From contig CAKSCN010000076.1 in assembly GCA_934444485.1 (NCBI GenBank), positions 1 through 11,660 on the forward strand: a stretch of 11,660 bases of DNA, given 5' to 3'. Under the pieces are notes generated by a model. The model saw nothing but the letters and a program-made list of their open reading frames with translations. It had not been told where the DNA came from and did no database searches. The position numbers were made by a program, and so were the translations under genes. Below, in pieces: positions 6,018 through 11,660 of the stretch. The stretch's first letter is position 1; each line of letters opens with the position of its first letter. The stretch comes from an uncultured Eubacteriales bacterium. Its GTDB lineage: Bacteria; Bacillota; Clostridia; Oscillospirales; CAG-382.

Positions 6018-7340
6018 ATGGTAAAAATAAAGTCGGTTGAAAAGGGTACATATGCGGACAAAGCCGGGATAAAAAGCGGCGACGTACTCGTGTCGATAAA
6101 CGGAAACAACATCACGGATGTCCTCGATTACCGTTTTTATATGTTGGACAAAAAGCTTGCCTTGGGAATCTGCCGTGACGGTGAGCAGTTTACGTTAAGT
6201 ATCCGCAAAAAGGACGAGTACGACGAAATAGGGCTTGAGTTTGAGACGTACCTCATGGACGAAAAGCATTCGTGCCGCAATAAGTGCGTGTTCTGCTTCA
6301 TCGACCAAAATCCCGAAGGAATGCGTGAGAGCATATACTTCAAGGATGACGACTCCCGACTCTCGTTCTTCTTCGGAAACTACGTAACCCTCACAAACCT
6401 CAAGAATGAGGACGTTGCAAGAATCGTAAAAATGCGCATTTCTCCGGTGAATATCTCGGTCCATACCACAAACCCGGAGCTTCGTGTGAAGATGATGAAC
6501 AACCGTTTTGCCGGTGAATCGCTTCGTTTCCTTGACGATTTTCAAAAGGGCGAGATAGAGATGAACTGCCAGATAGTACTCTGCCGGGGACTAAACGACG
6601 GTAAAGAGCTTGAGAGAACGATAACCGACCTCTCGGCACGTTTCCCGTATGTTTCGAGTATCGCCGTTGTGCCGTCGGGACTCACAAAGTACCGTGAAGG
6701 ACTCTATCCGCTCACGCCGTTTACCAAAGAGGACGCCGCAGAGGTAATTGATATCGTCGAACGTCTCGGAAGAGAAAACCTTGAAAAGCACGGTCAGCGC
6801 ATCGTTTATGCCTCTGATGAATGGTACCTCACCGCTGAACGTGAAATGCCGTGTTCGGAGTATTACGAGGACTTTCCCCAGCTTGATAACGGCGTCGGCA
6901 TGATCCGCTCAATGGGCGACGAAATAGACGACGAACTCGATTACATAAAGGATAGCGGCTTTGCGCTCGGCAATAAACGACACGTCTCGGTAGTCACCGG
7001 AGAGGCGGCGTATGATTTTATCGCAGAGTCGGCAAAAAAGGTTTGCGATGCCGTACCGGGACTTAAATGCGACGTTTACTGCGCAAAGAATTACTTTTTC
7101 GGCGGCACTGTCACCGTCGCCGGACTCCTTACGGGAAGCGACCTTATCACCGCTCTCGACGGCAAGGACCTCGGAGAAGAGCTGTTTATTCCGTCTGTAA
7201 TGCTGCGCCACGATGGCGACCTTTTCCTCGATAACATGAGCCTTGATGAGCTTTCCGCAAGACTCGGAGTCCCGATTACTCCTACCGAAAGTACCGGCGA
7301 AGCGTTTGTGAAAGCTCTTGTCGGAGAGGATTATTTGTAA
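6018..7340 (+). CDS. PDZ / radical-SAM-like / DUF512 protein
   Basis: This is a DUF512 family protein, widespread in Clostridia and of unknown biochemical function. Its 440 residues hold a PDZ-like domain at about 1-65 (with AGIKSGDVLVSING at 16-29), then a radical-SAM-like core with Cys86-x3-Cys90-x2-Cys93, the spacing used to bind a 4Fe-4S cluster and SAM. It continues with FGNYVTLTNL and the C-terminal DUF512 region, roughly 220-435. A GGGAGG ribosome binding site lies just before the ATG. The gene begins 39 bp after the endonuclease gene and has no clear promoter of its own, so it may be read from the restriction-modification promoter. Host-like base composition resumes here. The family call is firm; the reaction is unknown. 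Confidence 0.85.
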   Translation: MVKIKSVEKGTYADKAGIKSGDVLVSINGNNITDVLDYRFYMLDKKLALGICRDGEQFTLSIRKKDEYDEIGLEFETYLMDEKHSCRNKCVFCFIDQNPEGMRESIYFKDDDSRLSFFFGNYVTLTNLKNEDVARIVKMRISPVNISVHTTNPELRVKMMNNRFAGESLRFLDDFQKGEIEMNCQIVLCRGLNDGKELERTITDLSARFPYVSSIAVVPSGLTKYREGLYPLTPFTKEDAAEVIDIVERLGRENLEKHGQRIVYASDEWYLTAEREMPCSEYYEDFPQLDNGVGMIRSMGDEIDDELDYIKDSGFALGNKRHVSVVTGEAAYDFIAESAKKVCDAVPGLKCDVYCAKNYFFGGTVTVAGLLTGSDLITALDGKDLGEELFIPSVMLRHDGDLFLDNMSLDELSARLGVPITPTESTGEAFVKALVGEDYL

Positions 7341-7355
7341 AAATTCTCGGCAGTA

Positions 7356-7384
7356 TTGACATTTCATTTACCGTATGCTATAAT
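7356..7384 (+). promoter_or_regulatory. Extended -10 sigma-A promoter for the gene at 7461
   Basis: TTGACA (7356-7361), a 17-bp spacer and TATAAT (7379-7384) are all exact consensus. A TGC directly before the -10 box completes an extended -10 element. Transcription should start near 7391, leaving a leader of about 70 nt that contains the duplicated motif described separately. Confidence 0.88.
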
Positions 7385-7393
7385 GAAAACGTG

Positions 7394-7462
7394 ATAGGGG
7401 ACGGCACCCATAAGAAAAAACGGCGTCACAAAACGCATTTGCAATAGGGGGAAGACACCCAT
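7394..7462 (+). repeat. Duplicated GGGG-N-CCCAT motif in a 5' leader
   Basis: Two similar segments lie about 50 bp apart: ATAGGGGACGGCACCCAT (7394-7411) and ATAGGGGGAAGACACCCAT (7444-7462). The second runs into the ATG of the next gene and contains its ribosome binding site; the first sits near the predicted transcription start and is followed by ATAAG, so it has no start codon. Each can form a short G-run/CCC hairpin. A related string, GGGAGGCACCCGATG, precedes the DUF512 gene at 6006-6020. This could be a translational control element or a small duplication. Confidence 0.45.
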
Positions 7463-8126
7463 GCCAAAAAACATTGCTGTTGTGGATGAAAACGGAAACG
7501 AATATGAGGCGACCTACCCCAAAAGGGCAAGAGGTCTTGTTAAAAAAGGCAGGGCACGCTTCATCGATGAAAGTACAATATGCCTTGCGTGTCCGCCTGA
7601 CAATATATCGGAGGACTCGATAATGACAGAAGAAAAGAATACATACAAAGATGCAAATACAGAAGATATAGGCGTATCGGAAAACACAAATATAATTGAT
7701 GAGAATACGGGCGCATCCGACCTTGCCGAGAGTACAGAGCCGGAAACAAAGACGGAAACGGCAGAAACGGCGGAAGAAAATATCACGGTCAGAGAAATTC
7801 TGAAGAGAATTGACGATATATCGACCGACGGTGCGTTTCTTACGAGTGCTATAAGTGAACTCGCAAATGTCAAGATAAGCGGACCTGGAGACATAGGAGC
7901 GCAGGAAAAAGCCCGTGCTTTCGGAGAAATGGTGAAGGCAAGAGAGGAAACCAACCGCAGACTCATCGATTTTTACGAGAAAATATATCAAGATGTGAAA
8001 CCGAAAACGAAAAAATCCGACAACGACAACAAGCTTCTTTGGAAACTGTTAACCGAAATCGGAAATCCCGATGTGAAAAGCGAGGGGTTGGAAAAGCTCA
8101 CGGAGATTTTCTACCGTCTCTGCTGA
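7461..8126 (+). CDS. Unknown protein with RRXRR-like N-terminal segment and acidic linker
   Basis: No function is known to me. The 221-residue protein has three parts. Residues 1-45 begin with VVDENGNEYEATYP, then KRARGLVKKGRARF (21-34) and TICL (39-42). This pattern resembles the RRXRR/PLMP segment at the start of IscB-type proteins, but no nuclease domain follows. Residues 50-107 form a low-complexity linker rich in Glu, Thr, Asn and Asp, surely disordered. Residues 108-221 are predicted helical, with VREILKRIDDI at 110-120 and many charged residues. Related short proteins with the same N-terminus occur in Clostridia as far as I recall, annotated as hypothetical. There is no signal peptide. 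The ATG at 7461 has a GGGGGAAG ribosome binding site. An internal GGAGGA at 7610-7615, seven bases before in-frame ATG 7623 (codon 55), could start a shorter form of 167 residues. Confidence 0.75.
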   Translation: MPKNIAVVDENGNEYEATYPKRARGLVKKGRARFIDESTICLACPPDNISEDSIMTEEKNTYKDANTEDIGVSENTNIIDENTGASDLAESTEPETKTETAETAEENITVREILKRIDDISTDGAFLTSAISELANVKISGPGDIGAQEKARAFGEMVKAREETNRRLIDFYEKIYQDVKPKTKKSDNDNKLLWKLLTEIGNPDVKSEGLEKLTEIFYRLC

Positions 8127-8141
8127 TATGAAATGACAATG

Positions 8142-8182
8142 CCCTTGCCGTATCGAAAGGTGCGGCGGGGGAGTTTAATTTT
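8142..8182 (+). terminator. Probable terminator after the gene at 7461
   Basis: CCCTTGCCG (8142-8150) can pair with CGGCGGGGG (8163-8171) through nine base pairs, two of them G-U, around a 12-nt loop. The T-rich stretch AGTTTAATTTT follows. The T-tract is interrupted, so termination may be incomplete. Confidence 0.55.
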
Positions 8183-8217
8183 ACCCCGATTTAACAAAAA
8201 ATTCCCGAAATTTCCTC

Positions 8218-8246
8218 TTGACTCACCGCATTTTTGGGTGTACAAT
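8218..8246 (+). promoter_or_regulatory. Sigma-A promoter of the HD-domain gene
   Basis: TTGACT (8218-8223) and TACAAT (8241-8246) are separated by 17 bp, each matching the consensus at five of six positions. Transcription should begin near 8253, about 28 nt before the TTG start codon. Confidence 0.75.
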
Positions 8247-8280
8247 AGGGAAGTGAACCGACACGAAAGGCGAACCTGCA

Positions 8281-8751
8281 TTGAATATCATAAAAACCTA
8301 CGGGCTTGAGGTGCTCAAGTCAAAAAACTTCAGAAAAGAGAGAAAATTCATCCAGCACGGAAACGTGACTACATACGAACACTCCGTCAGAGTCGCAAAA
8401 ATGAGCGTGCGGCTTGCGAAATTCCTGAGAATTAAGGCGGATATGCGTTCGCTCGTCAGAGGCGCACTTCTCCACGACTATTTCCTCTACGATTGGCACA
8501 TCGAGAAAACCTCCTCCGGACTTCACGGCTTCAGTCATGCGGCGACGGCTCTCTCGAACGCAAAGCGTGATTTTGACGTAAACGCCGTCGAGAGTGACAT
8601 TATTGCACGCCATATGTTTCCGCTTAACATAAGACCGCCGAAGTATAAGGAGAGCTGGCTTGTCTGTGCGGCGGATAAGCTCTGTGCCGCAGAGGAAACT
8701 GCACATACCTTTTCACGTGCGATAAAAAGAATGTGTGCTGTGTTTGCGTGA
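8281..8751 (+). CDS. HD-domain protein (probable metal-dependent phosphohydrolase)
   Basis: This is a compact 156-residue HD-superfamily protein of the kind that hydrolyses phosphate esters of nucleotides or related molecules with a bound divalent metal; the substrate is not known. The metal-binding pattern is visible: His34 (YEHSVRVA), the paired His65-Asp66 (LLHDYFLYDWH), His82/His86 (LHGFSHA), His111 and Asp132 (ADKLCA). It lacks extra sensor or synthetase domains, so it is not a RelA/SpoT homologue. The chosen start is TTG 8281, because no ATG or GTG fits and the HD domain needs the N-terminus; GAAAGG at 8265-8270 is its ribosome binding site, with a slightly long spacing of 10 nt. It has its own promoter and faces the TetR gene tail to tail. 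Confidence 0.82.
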   Translation: MNIIKTYGLEVLKSKNFRKERKFIQHGNVTTYEHSVRVAKMSVRLAKFLRIKADMRSLVRGALLHDYFLYDWHIEKTSSGLHGFSHAATALSNAKRDFDVNAVESDIIARHMFPLNIRPPKYKESWLVCAADKLCAAEETAHTFSRAIKRMCAVFA

Positions 8752-8754
8752 AAC

Positions 8755-8807
8755 GACATAACAGATGAAAAGGGAGAGCCTTTGCGCCCTCCCATTCGTT
8801 TTATGTC
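8755..8807. terminator. Shared terminator between convergent HD and tetR genes
   Basis: GGGAG (8772-8776) pairs with CTCCC (8789-8793). An outer dyad GACATAA (8755-8761) / TTATGTC (8801-8807) can extend the structure. The plus strand ends in ATTCGTTTTAT and the minus strand in CTTTTCATC, so both genes may use it. The core stem is short, so efficiency is uncertain. Confidence 0.5.
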
Positions 8808-9376
8808 CCGTTTGTTATCGCAAGCTCGACCGATTTTCGCACCATCCCGAGCTGTTCCTCCGAAAGCGACGATCCCTCTCTCGGCAGAAGCGTTGCACCG
8901 AGTATTATCGAGTACGCCACAAATAAGCGGCGTGCTTTTTCTTTTTCGTCAAGACCAAGCTCACGGGCATAGGCGTCGATTGCCTCCTTTGCGCATTCCG
9001 ACGGTGCGAGAGGCGAACGGTGCATTCCGTTTTCGTCGCAGAAAAAGATTACCGCACGGAATTTCGGATTTGCGTCGAGAAAACGGAGATATCCGACGCT
9101 CAGCTCAAGTATCAGCTTCTTTAAATTGCCGTCATGCGCCGCCATAATCTCTCTCGCAAACATCTCCCACTGACTGTCGATGTAGTCGAGAATTGCACGA
9201 ACGAAACCGTCACGGCTCCCGAACTGCTTGTACGGCGTCGCACACGACAGGTGACAGGCGGAGGCAACACGTCTCTGCGAAAAACCGATTATGCCGTTTT
9301 CCTTGATTTCGTTTATCCCGGCGAGTATGAGCTGCTCTCTCACACTGCTCTCCTTTGTGTTCTTTTCACTCTGCAT
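8801..9376 (-). CDS. TetR/AcrR-family transcriptional regulator
   Basis: This cytoplasmic one-component repressor of 191 residues has an N-terminal TetR helix-turn-helix at about 15-60: the recognition region runs GFSQRRVASACHLSCATPYKQF (31-52), close to the family pattern in which VA..AGVS...LY.HF occurs. Residues 65-185 form the helical ligand-binding and dimerisation domain, which cannot be assigned to a ligand. The ATG at 9374-9376 has GGAGG eight bases upstream on the minus strand; a nearer upstream ATG runs into a stop. It has its own promoter at 9412-9440 and is divergent from pheA, with 259 bp between the start codons. Its targets may include its own promoter and possibly the palindromes in front of pheA, but neither is shown by the sequence. 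Confidence 0.88.
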   Translation of the reverse strand: MQSEKNTKESSVREQLILAGINEIKENGIIGFSQRRVASACHLSCATPYKQFGSRDGFVRAILDYIDSQWEMFAREIMAAHDGNLKKLILELSVGYLRFLDANPKFRAVIFFCDENGMHRSPLAPSECAKEAIDAYARELGLDEKEKARRLFVAYSIILGATLLPREGSSLSEEQLGMVRKSVELAITNGT

Positions 9377-9394
9377 TTTTCATACCTCCGATGC

Positions 9395-9425
9395 GTATGC
9401 ACGTTTACTAAAGTATAACACATAC
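9395..9425. promoter_or_regulatory. Candidate operator at the tetR promoter
   Basis: An imperfect nested dyad covers the tetR -10 box: outer GTATG (9395-9399) / CATAC (9421-9425), and inner GTTTACT (9403-9409) / AGTATAAC (9412-9419), with one extra base in the right arm. Autorepression is usual in this family, which makes the position reasonable. The symmetry is imperfect. Confidence 0.35.
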
Positions 9426-9440
9426 CGCCGCAGATTTCAA
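9412..9440 (-). promoter_or_regulatory. Sigma-A promoter of the tetR-family gene
   Basis: On the minus strand TTGAAA (9440-9435) is followed after 17 bp by TATACT (9417-9412). Each box is one base off consensus. Transcription would start near 9405, about 30 nt before the ATG. Confidence 0.7.
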
Positions 9441-9524
9441 GAGGTTTTGAGCGTTACTTCATGAAAACAAATAACGGCAAAGTCGTTAACTTTATTTAAA
9501 AATCGCATTTTTTGAAAAAAGTAC

Positions 9525-9553
9525 TTGACAAAGTGAGAAAATGGGTATATAAT
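9525..9553 (+). promoter_or_regulatory. Sigma-A promoter of pheA-aroB
   Basis: Exact consensus boxes TTGACA (9525-9530) and TATAAT (9548-9553) are separated by 17 bp. The DNA upstream of the -35 box (about 9490-9520) is A/T-rich with short A and T runs, and could act as an UP element. Transcription should begin near 9560, just before the two palindromes. Confidence 0.88.
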
Positions 9554-9569
9554 GCTGAAAACGCAAGAA

Positions 9570-9584
9570 GTTATCACTGATAAC
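9570..9584. promoter_or_regulatory. Palindromic operator 1 of pheA-aroB
   Basis: GTTATCACTGATAAC is a perfect 15-bp palindrome apart from its central base. It begins about 10 bp after the expected transcription start, where a bound repressor would block initiation or early elongation. An identical 13-bp core recurs 24 bp further on. Confidence 0.75.
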
Positions 9585-9593
9585 CGCACCCTA

Positions 9594-9608
9594 ATTATCA
9601 CTGATAAC
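9594..9608. promoter_or_regulatory. Palindromic operator 2 of pheA-aroB
   Basis: ATTATCACTGATAAC repeats the 13-bp perfect core TTATCACTGATAA and the flanking right side ACC of operator 1. The centres are 24 bp apart, just over two helical turns, so two dimers could bind on roughly the same face. The site ends 27 bp before the pheA ATG. Confidence 0.75.
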
Positions 9609-9635
9609 CTGCAATGAAATTCTGTGAGGTTTTGT

Positions 9636-10730
9636 ATGGCTACAGACAAAAGAGAAGAAGCGAGACTCAAGATAAACGAGCTTGACGATAAAATAAGAGA
9701 GCTGTTCTGCGAGCGCATGGCGGCGGCAAGGGTCATCGGAGAGTACAAGAAGGAACACGGACTCCCGATTGAGGACAAGGCACGGGAAACGGCGCTCATA
9801 GCACGCAATTCCGAGAAAGTCCCCGAGGGCGAGATAAGAGACTGCTACGTGAAGTTCCAGCAAAGCGTGATGGACGTCTCGAAGGACTACCAGCGACTTA
9901 TAACGCAGGGCGCAAGAATTGCCTACAGCGGAGTCGAGGGTGCGTTTGCATGGATTGCCGCAAGGCGAATATTCCCGGACGGTCAGGCTGTCGCCTACTC
10001 CGATTTTTCCGCCGCATACGAGGCAGTCGCAAACGGTGAAGCGGACGCCGCTGTGCTTCCGGTCGAGAACAGTTTTGCGGGCGACGTCGGTCAGGTAATG
10101 GACCTCATATTCTCCGGAAGCCTTTTCATAAACGGAATGTATGAGCTTCCGGTAAATCAGCACCTGCTCACGCTTCCCGAAGCCGACCTCGGCAGAATAA
10201 AGAAGGTGTACAGCCACCCTCAGGCGCTGTCGCAGTGCGCACACTACATAAAGGAACACGGCTATGAGCCTTGCCAGTACTTCAACACGGCGGCTGCGGC
10301 GAAGTTTGTGAGTGAGTCGGGGAATCCGACAATCGCCGCAATAGGAAGCGACGAGACCGCCGAGCTTTACGGTCTTCGTGTTGCCGAGAGGAACATACAG
10401 AGCGACAGAGGAAATACAACACGTTTTGCCGTGCTTTGCCGAAGCGCAAACGGAGTACATTCAAAGAACGCTCACTGCGTACTCAATTTCACCGTGCGCA
10501 ATGAAGCCGGCTCGCTTGCAAAAGCAATTGAGGTTATCGGAAACCGAGGCTACAATATGCGTATGCTTTGCAGCAGACCCATGAAAACTCTTGCATGGCA
10601 GTATTATTTCTACGTCGAAGCGGAGGGCGATATAGACACCGGAGCCGGGGTGACAATGCTCGAGGAACTCGGTGAATTCTGCGACGCACTCCGTGTCGTG
10701 GGACGGTTCGTGCCGGCAAAACTTGACTGA
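9636..10730 (+). CDS. pheA: Bifunctional chorismate mutase / prephenate dehydratase with ACT domain
   Basis: This protein (P-protein) converts chorismate to prephenate and then to phenylpyruvate, the committed branch to phenylalanine. The 364 residues hold an AroQ-type chorismate mutase domain at about 1-90 (Arg27, Lys38/39, Asp47, Arg50, Glu51 in the expected pattern), a prephenate dehydratase domain at about 93-268 (VEGAFAW near 100, PVENSFAGDVG near 142, YSHPQALSQC at 192-201, and the catalytic-type TTRF at 261-264), and an ACT regulatory domain at about 280-358. The ACT motifs that bind phenylalanine in other enzymes, GALV and ESRP, read GSLA (292-295) and CSRP (312-315) here. The ATG at 9636 has GTGAGG six bases upstream; a GTG at 9624 in frame overlaps that ribosome binding site and was not used. 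It is the first gene of the operon, and aroB follows 28 bp later. Confidence 0.93.
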   Translation: MATDKREEARLKINELDDKIRELFCERMAAARVIGEYKKEHGLPIEDKARETALIARNSEKVPEGEIRDCYVKFQQSVMDVSKDYQRLITQGARIAYSGVEGAFAWIAARRIFPDGQAVAYSDFSAAYEAVANGEADAAVLPVENSFAGDVGQVMDLIFSGSLFINGMYELPVNQHLLTLPEADLGRIKKVYSHPQALSQCAHYIKEHGYEPCQYFNTAAAAKFVSESGNPTIAAIGSDETAELYGLRVAERNIQSDRGNTTRFAVLCRSANGVHSKNAHCVLNFTVRNEAGSLAKAIEVIGNRGYNMRMLCSRPMKTLAWQYYFYVEAEGDIDTGAGVTMLEELGEFCDALRVVGRFVPAKLD

Positions 10731-10758
10731 ACACATATTTTACGGGAGGTAGACGGCA

Positions 10759-11660
10759 ATGACATTGAGAGTCGCATTTGACGACGAAAACAAAAGCTAC
10801 GATATAGTTATTGAATGCGGAGTGCTTGCAAGGGCAGGGAGTGAGCTTGAGCTTTCGGGAAAGGTTCTTGTCCTCACCGACGACGGCGTACCGCAAAAGT
10901 ACGTGAAAGCCGTTGCGGACGCTTGCACAGAACCGTATGTTTATACTGTGCCTCGAGGCGAAAAAAGCAAGTCTCTCGATTCTTTCGGAAAAATATGCGC
11001 TTTCATGCTCGAAAAAGGCTTCGGACGTCGTGACTGCGTCGTTGCTGTAGGAGGAGGAATGGTCGGAGACCTTGCAGGCTTTGTGGCGGCAAGCTATATG
11101 AGGGGCGTCAGATTTTACAATATCCCCACAACGCTCCTTTCACAGGTCGATTCGTCGGTGGGCGGAAAGACTGCCGTGAACCTCGGCGGCGTAAAGAATA
11201 TCGTCGGTGCGTTTTACCAGCCGAAAAAGGTTCTCATTGACCCCGATACCCTGAAAACGCTCACCCCGAGAATACTCGCCGAGGGCTTTGCGGAGGTCGT
11301 AAAAATGGCGGCGACCGACAATGCGGAGTTTTTCTCGTATCTCGAAAGCTGCGATATTTCAGAGACTCACTGCATGGAGTATATCATAGCGGAAGCACTC
11401 AAGATAAAGATCGAGTACGTAGTGAACGACGAAAAGGAATCCGGCGCACGCATGGCACTCAATTTCGGACATACCGTCGGTCATGCAATTGAAGCACTCG
11501 GAGGACGGTATCACGGCGAATGCGTCGCACTCGGTATGATGTTTATGAGTGAGGGGGAGGCGAAGAAGCGCATAGAAAACCTCCTTTGCAGGTTCGGACT
11601 CCCCACAACGCTTGACGCCGATGCGGACGTACTCTACTCCGCTCTCACGCATGACAAAAA
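10759..11660 (+). CDS. aroB: 3-dehydroquinate synthase (partial, runs off the window)
   Basis: The enzyme converts 3-deoxy-D-arabino-heptulosonate 7-phosphate to 3-dehydroquinate, the second step of the shikimate pathway, using NAD and a divalent metal. The frame stays open from ATG 10759 (ribosome binding site GGGAGGT at 10744-10750) to the window end, giving 300 codons of an expected 340-360. Visible landmarks are the NAD-binding GGGMVGDLAGF (98-108), PTTLLSQVDSSVGGKTAVN (123-141), Glu179 and Lys182 in AEGFAEVVK, and the metal ligands His238 in NFGHTVGHAIE and His252 in YHGE. The last residues, THDK, fit the conserved DKK near the C-terminal domain. It is cotranscribed with pheA, which links common-pathway supply to phenylalanine synthesis. 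Confidence 0.95.
   Translation, partial: MTLRVAFDDENKSYDIVIECGVLARAGSELELSGKVLVLTDDGVPQKYVKAVADACTEPYVYTVPRGEKSKSLDSFGKICAFMLEKGFGRRDCVVAVGGGMVGDLAGFVAASYMRGVRFYNIPTTLLSQVDSSVGGKTAVNLGGVKNIVGAFYQPKKVLIDPDTLKTLTPRILAEGFAEVVKMAATDNAEFFSYLESCDISETHCMEYIIAEALKIKIEYVVNDEKESGARMALNFGHTVGHAIEALGGRYHGECVALGMMFMSEGEAKKRIENLLCRFGLPTTLDADADVLYSALTHDK

Noticed and set aside
7368..7991. A 207-codon minus-strand open frame opposite the RRXRR-like gene
   Set aside because: It is Cys/Phe/Arg-rich without domain features and overlaps a gene with a perfect promoter and a good ribosome binding site. The low-complexity linker on the sense strand explains the lack of stops.
8127..8280. A guide-RNA-like (omega RNA) element next to the RRXRR-like protein
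   Set aside because: The interval holds a probable terminator and the promoter of the HD gene, and the protein has no nuclease domain, so there is no support for a guide RNA.
9377..9635. T-box or other riboswitch leader for pheA
   Set aside because: The transcript leader is only about 75 nt from the predicted start to the ATG and is largely occupied by the two palindromes. It is too short for a T-box and no specifier or T-box sequence was seen.
9591..10460. A long minus-strand open frame (289 codons) opposite pheA
   Set aside because: It lies wholly antisense to a well-conserved enzyme, has no recognisable domain and no ribosome binding site. It is a by-product of codon bias in the GC-rich sense gene.

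Overview
The window looks like chromosomal DNA from a Gram-positive anaerobe of the Clostridia, probably a gut Oscillospiraceae/Ruminococcaceae-type lineage. The assignment is inferred from the layout and protein types: a Cys-type ribosomal protein L32 behind a DUF177/YceD gene, a PDZ/DUF512 radical-SAM-like protein typical of Clostridia, a lipoprotein metal-binding protein, strong AGGAGG-type ribosome binding sites, and several near-perfect TTGACA-17-TATAAT promoters. Most genes are moderately GC-rich, with one clearly AT-richer block at about 3600-5980.

Layout. (1) 1-2611: a tightly coupled metal-uptake ABC operon. It holds the last 15 codons of an upstream gene that overlaps the next start as ATGA, then a ZnuA-like lipoprotein, a ZnuC-like ATPase and a ZnuB-like permease with a GTG start inside the ATPase stop region. 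(2) 2644-3596: a consensus promoter, yceD (DUF177), rpmF (L32) and a Rho-independent terminator. (3) 3600-5978: an AT-rich two-gene block read as a type II restriction-modification system. It encodes a complete C5-cytosine methyltransferase followed 6 bp later by a PD-(D/E)XK protein that I take to be the partner endonuclease. (4) 6018-7340: the PDZ/radical-SAM-like/DUF512 protein. (5) 7356-8182: a promoter, a 70-nt leader with a duplicated motif, a 221-residue protein with an RRXRR-like N-terminal segment and an acidic linker, and a terminator. (6) 8218-8751: a promoter and an HD-domain protein with a TTG start. (7) 8801-9376 (minus strand): a TetR-family regulator, convergent with the HD gene over a shared terminator. 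(8) 9525-11660: a consensus promoter, two identical palindromic operators, pheA (chorismate mutase-prephenate dehydratase-ACT) and aroB (3-dehydroquinate synthase, cut by the window end). This is the start of an aromatic amino acid operon.

How the parts work together. The ABC operon imports a divalent metal, and L32 in its four-Cys form needs zinc. The restriction-modification pair sits between the rpmF terminator and the DUF512 gene, and looks horizontally acquired on base composition. The pheA-aroB operon has one strong promoter, and two 13-bp perfect palindromes (TTATCACTGATAA) just downstream of it are the strongest unexplained regulatory signal here. They closely resemble the core of the classical tet operator, and a TetR-family gene is divergently transcribed next to them.

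The most interesting observations are these tandem operators; the stand-alone RRXRR-like protein with an internal ribosome binding site and in-frame ATG; the restriction-modification block; and the departures from the usual residues in the ZnuA-like and ZnuC-like proteins. I see no CRISPR array, tRNA, rRNA or transposase.
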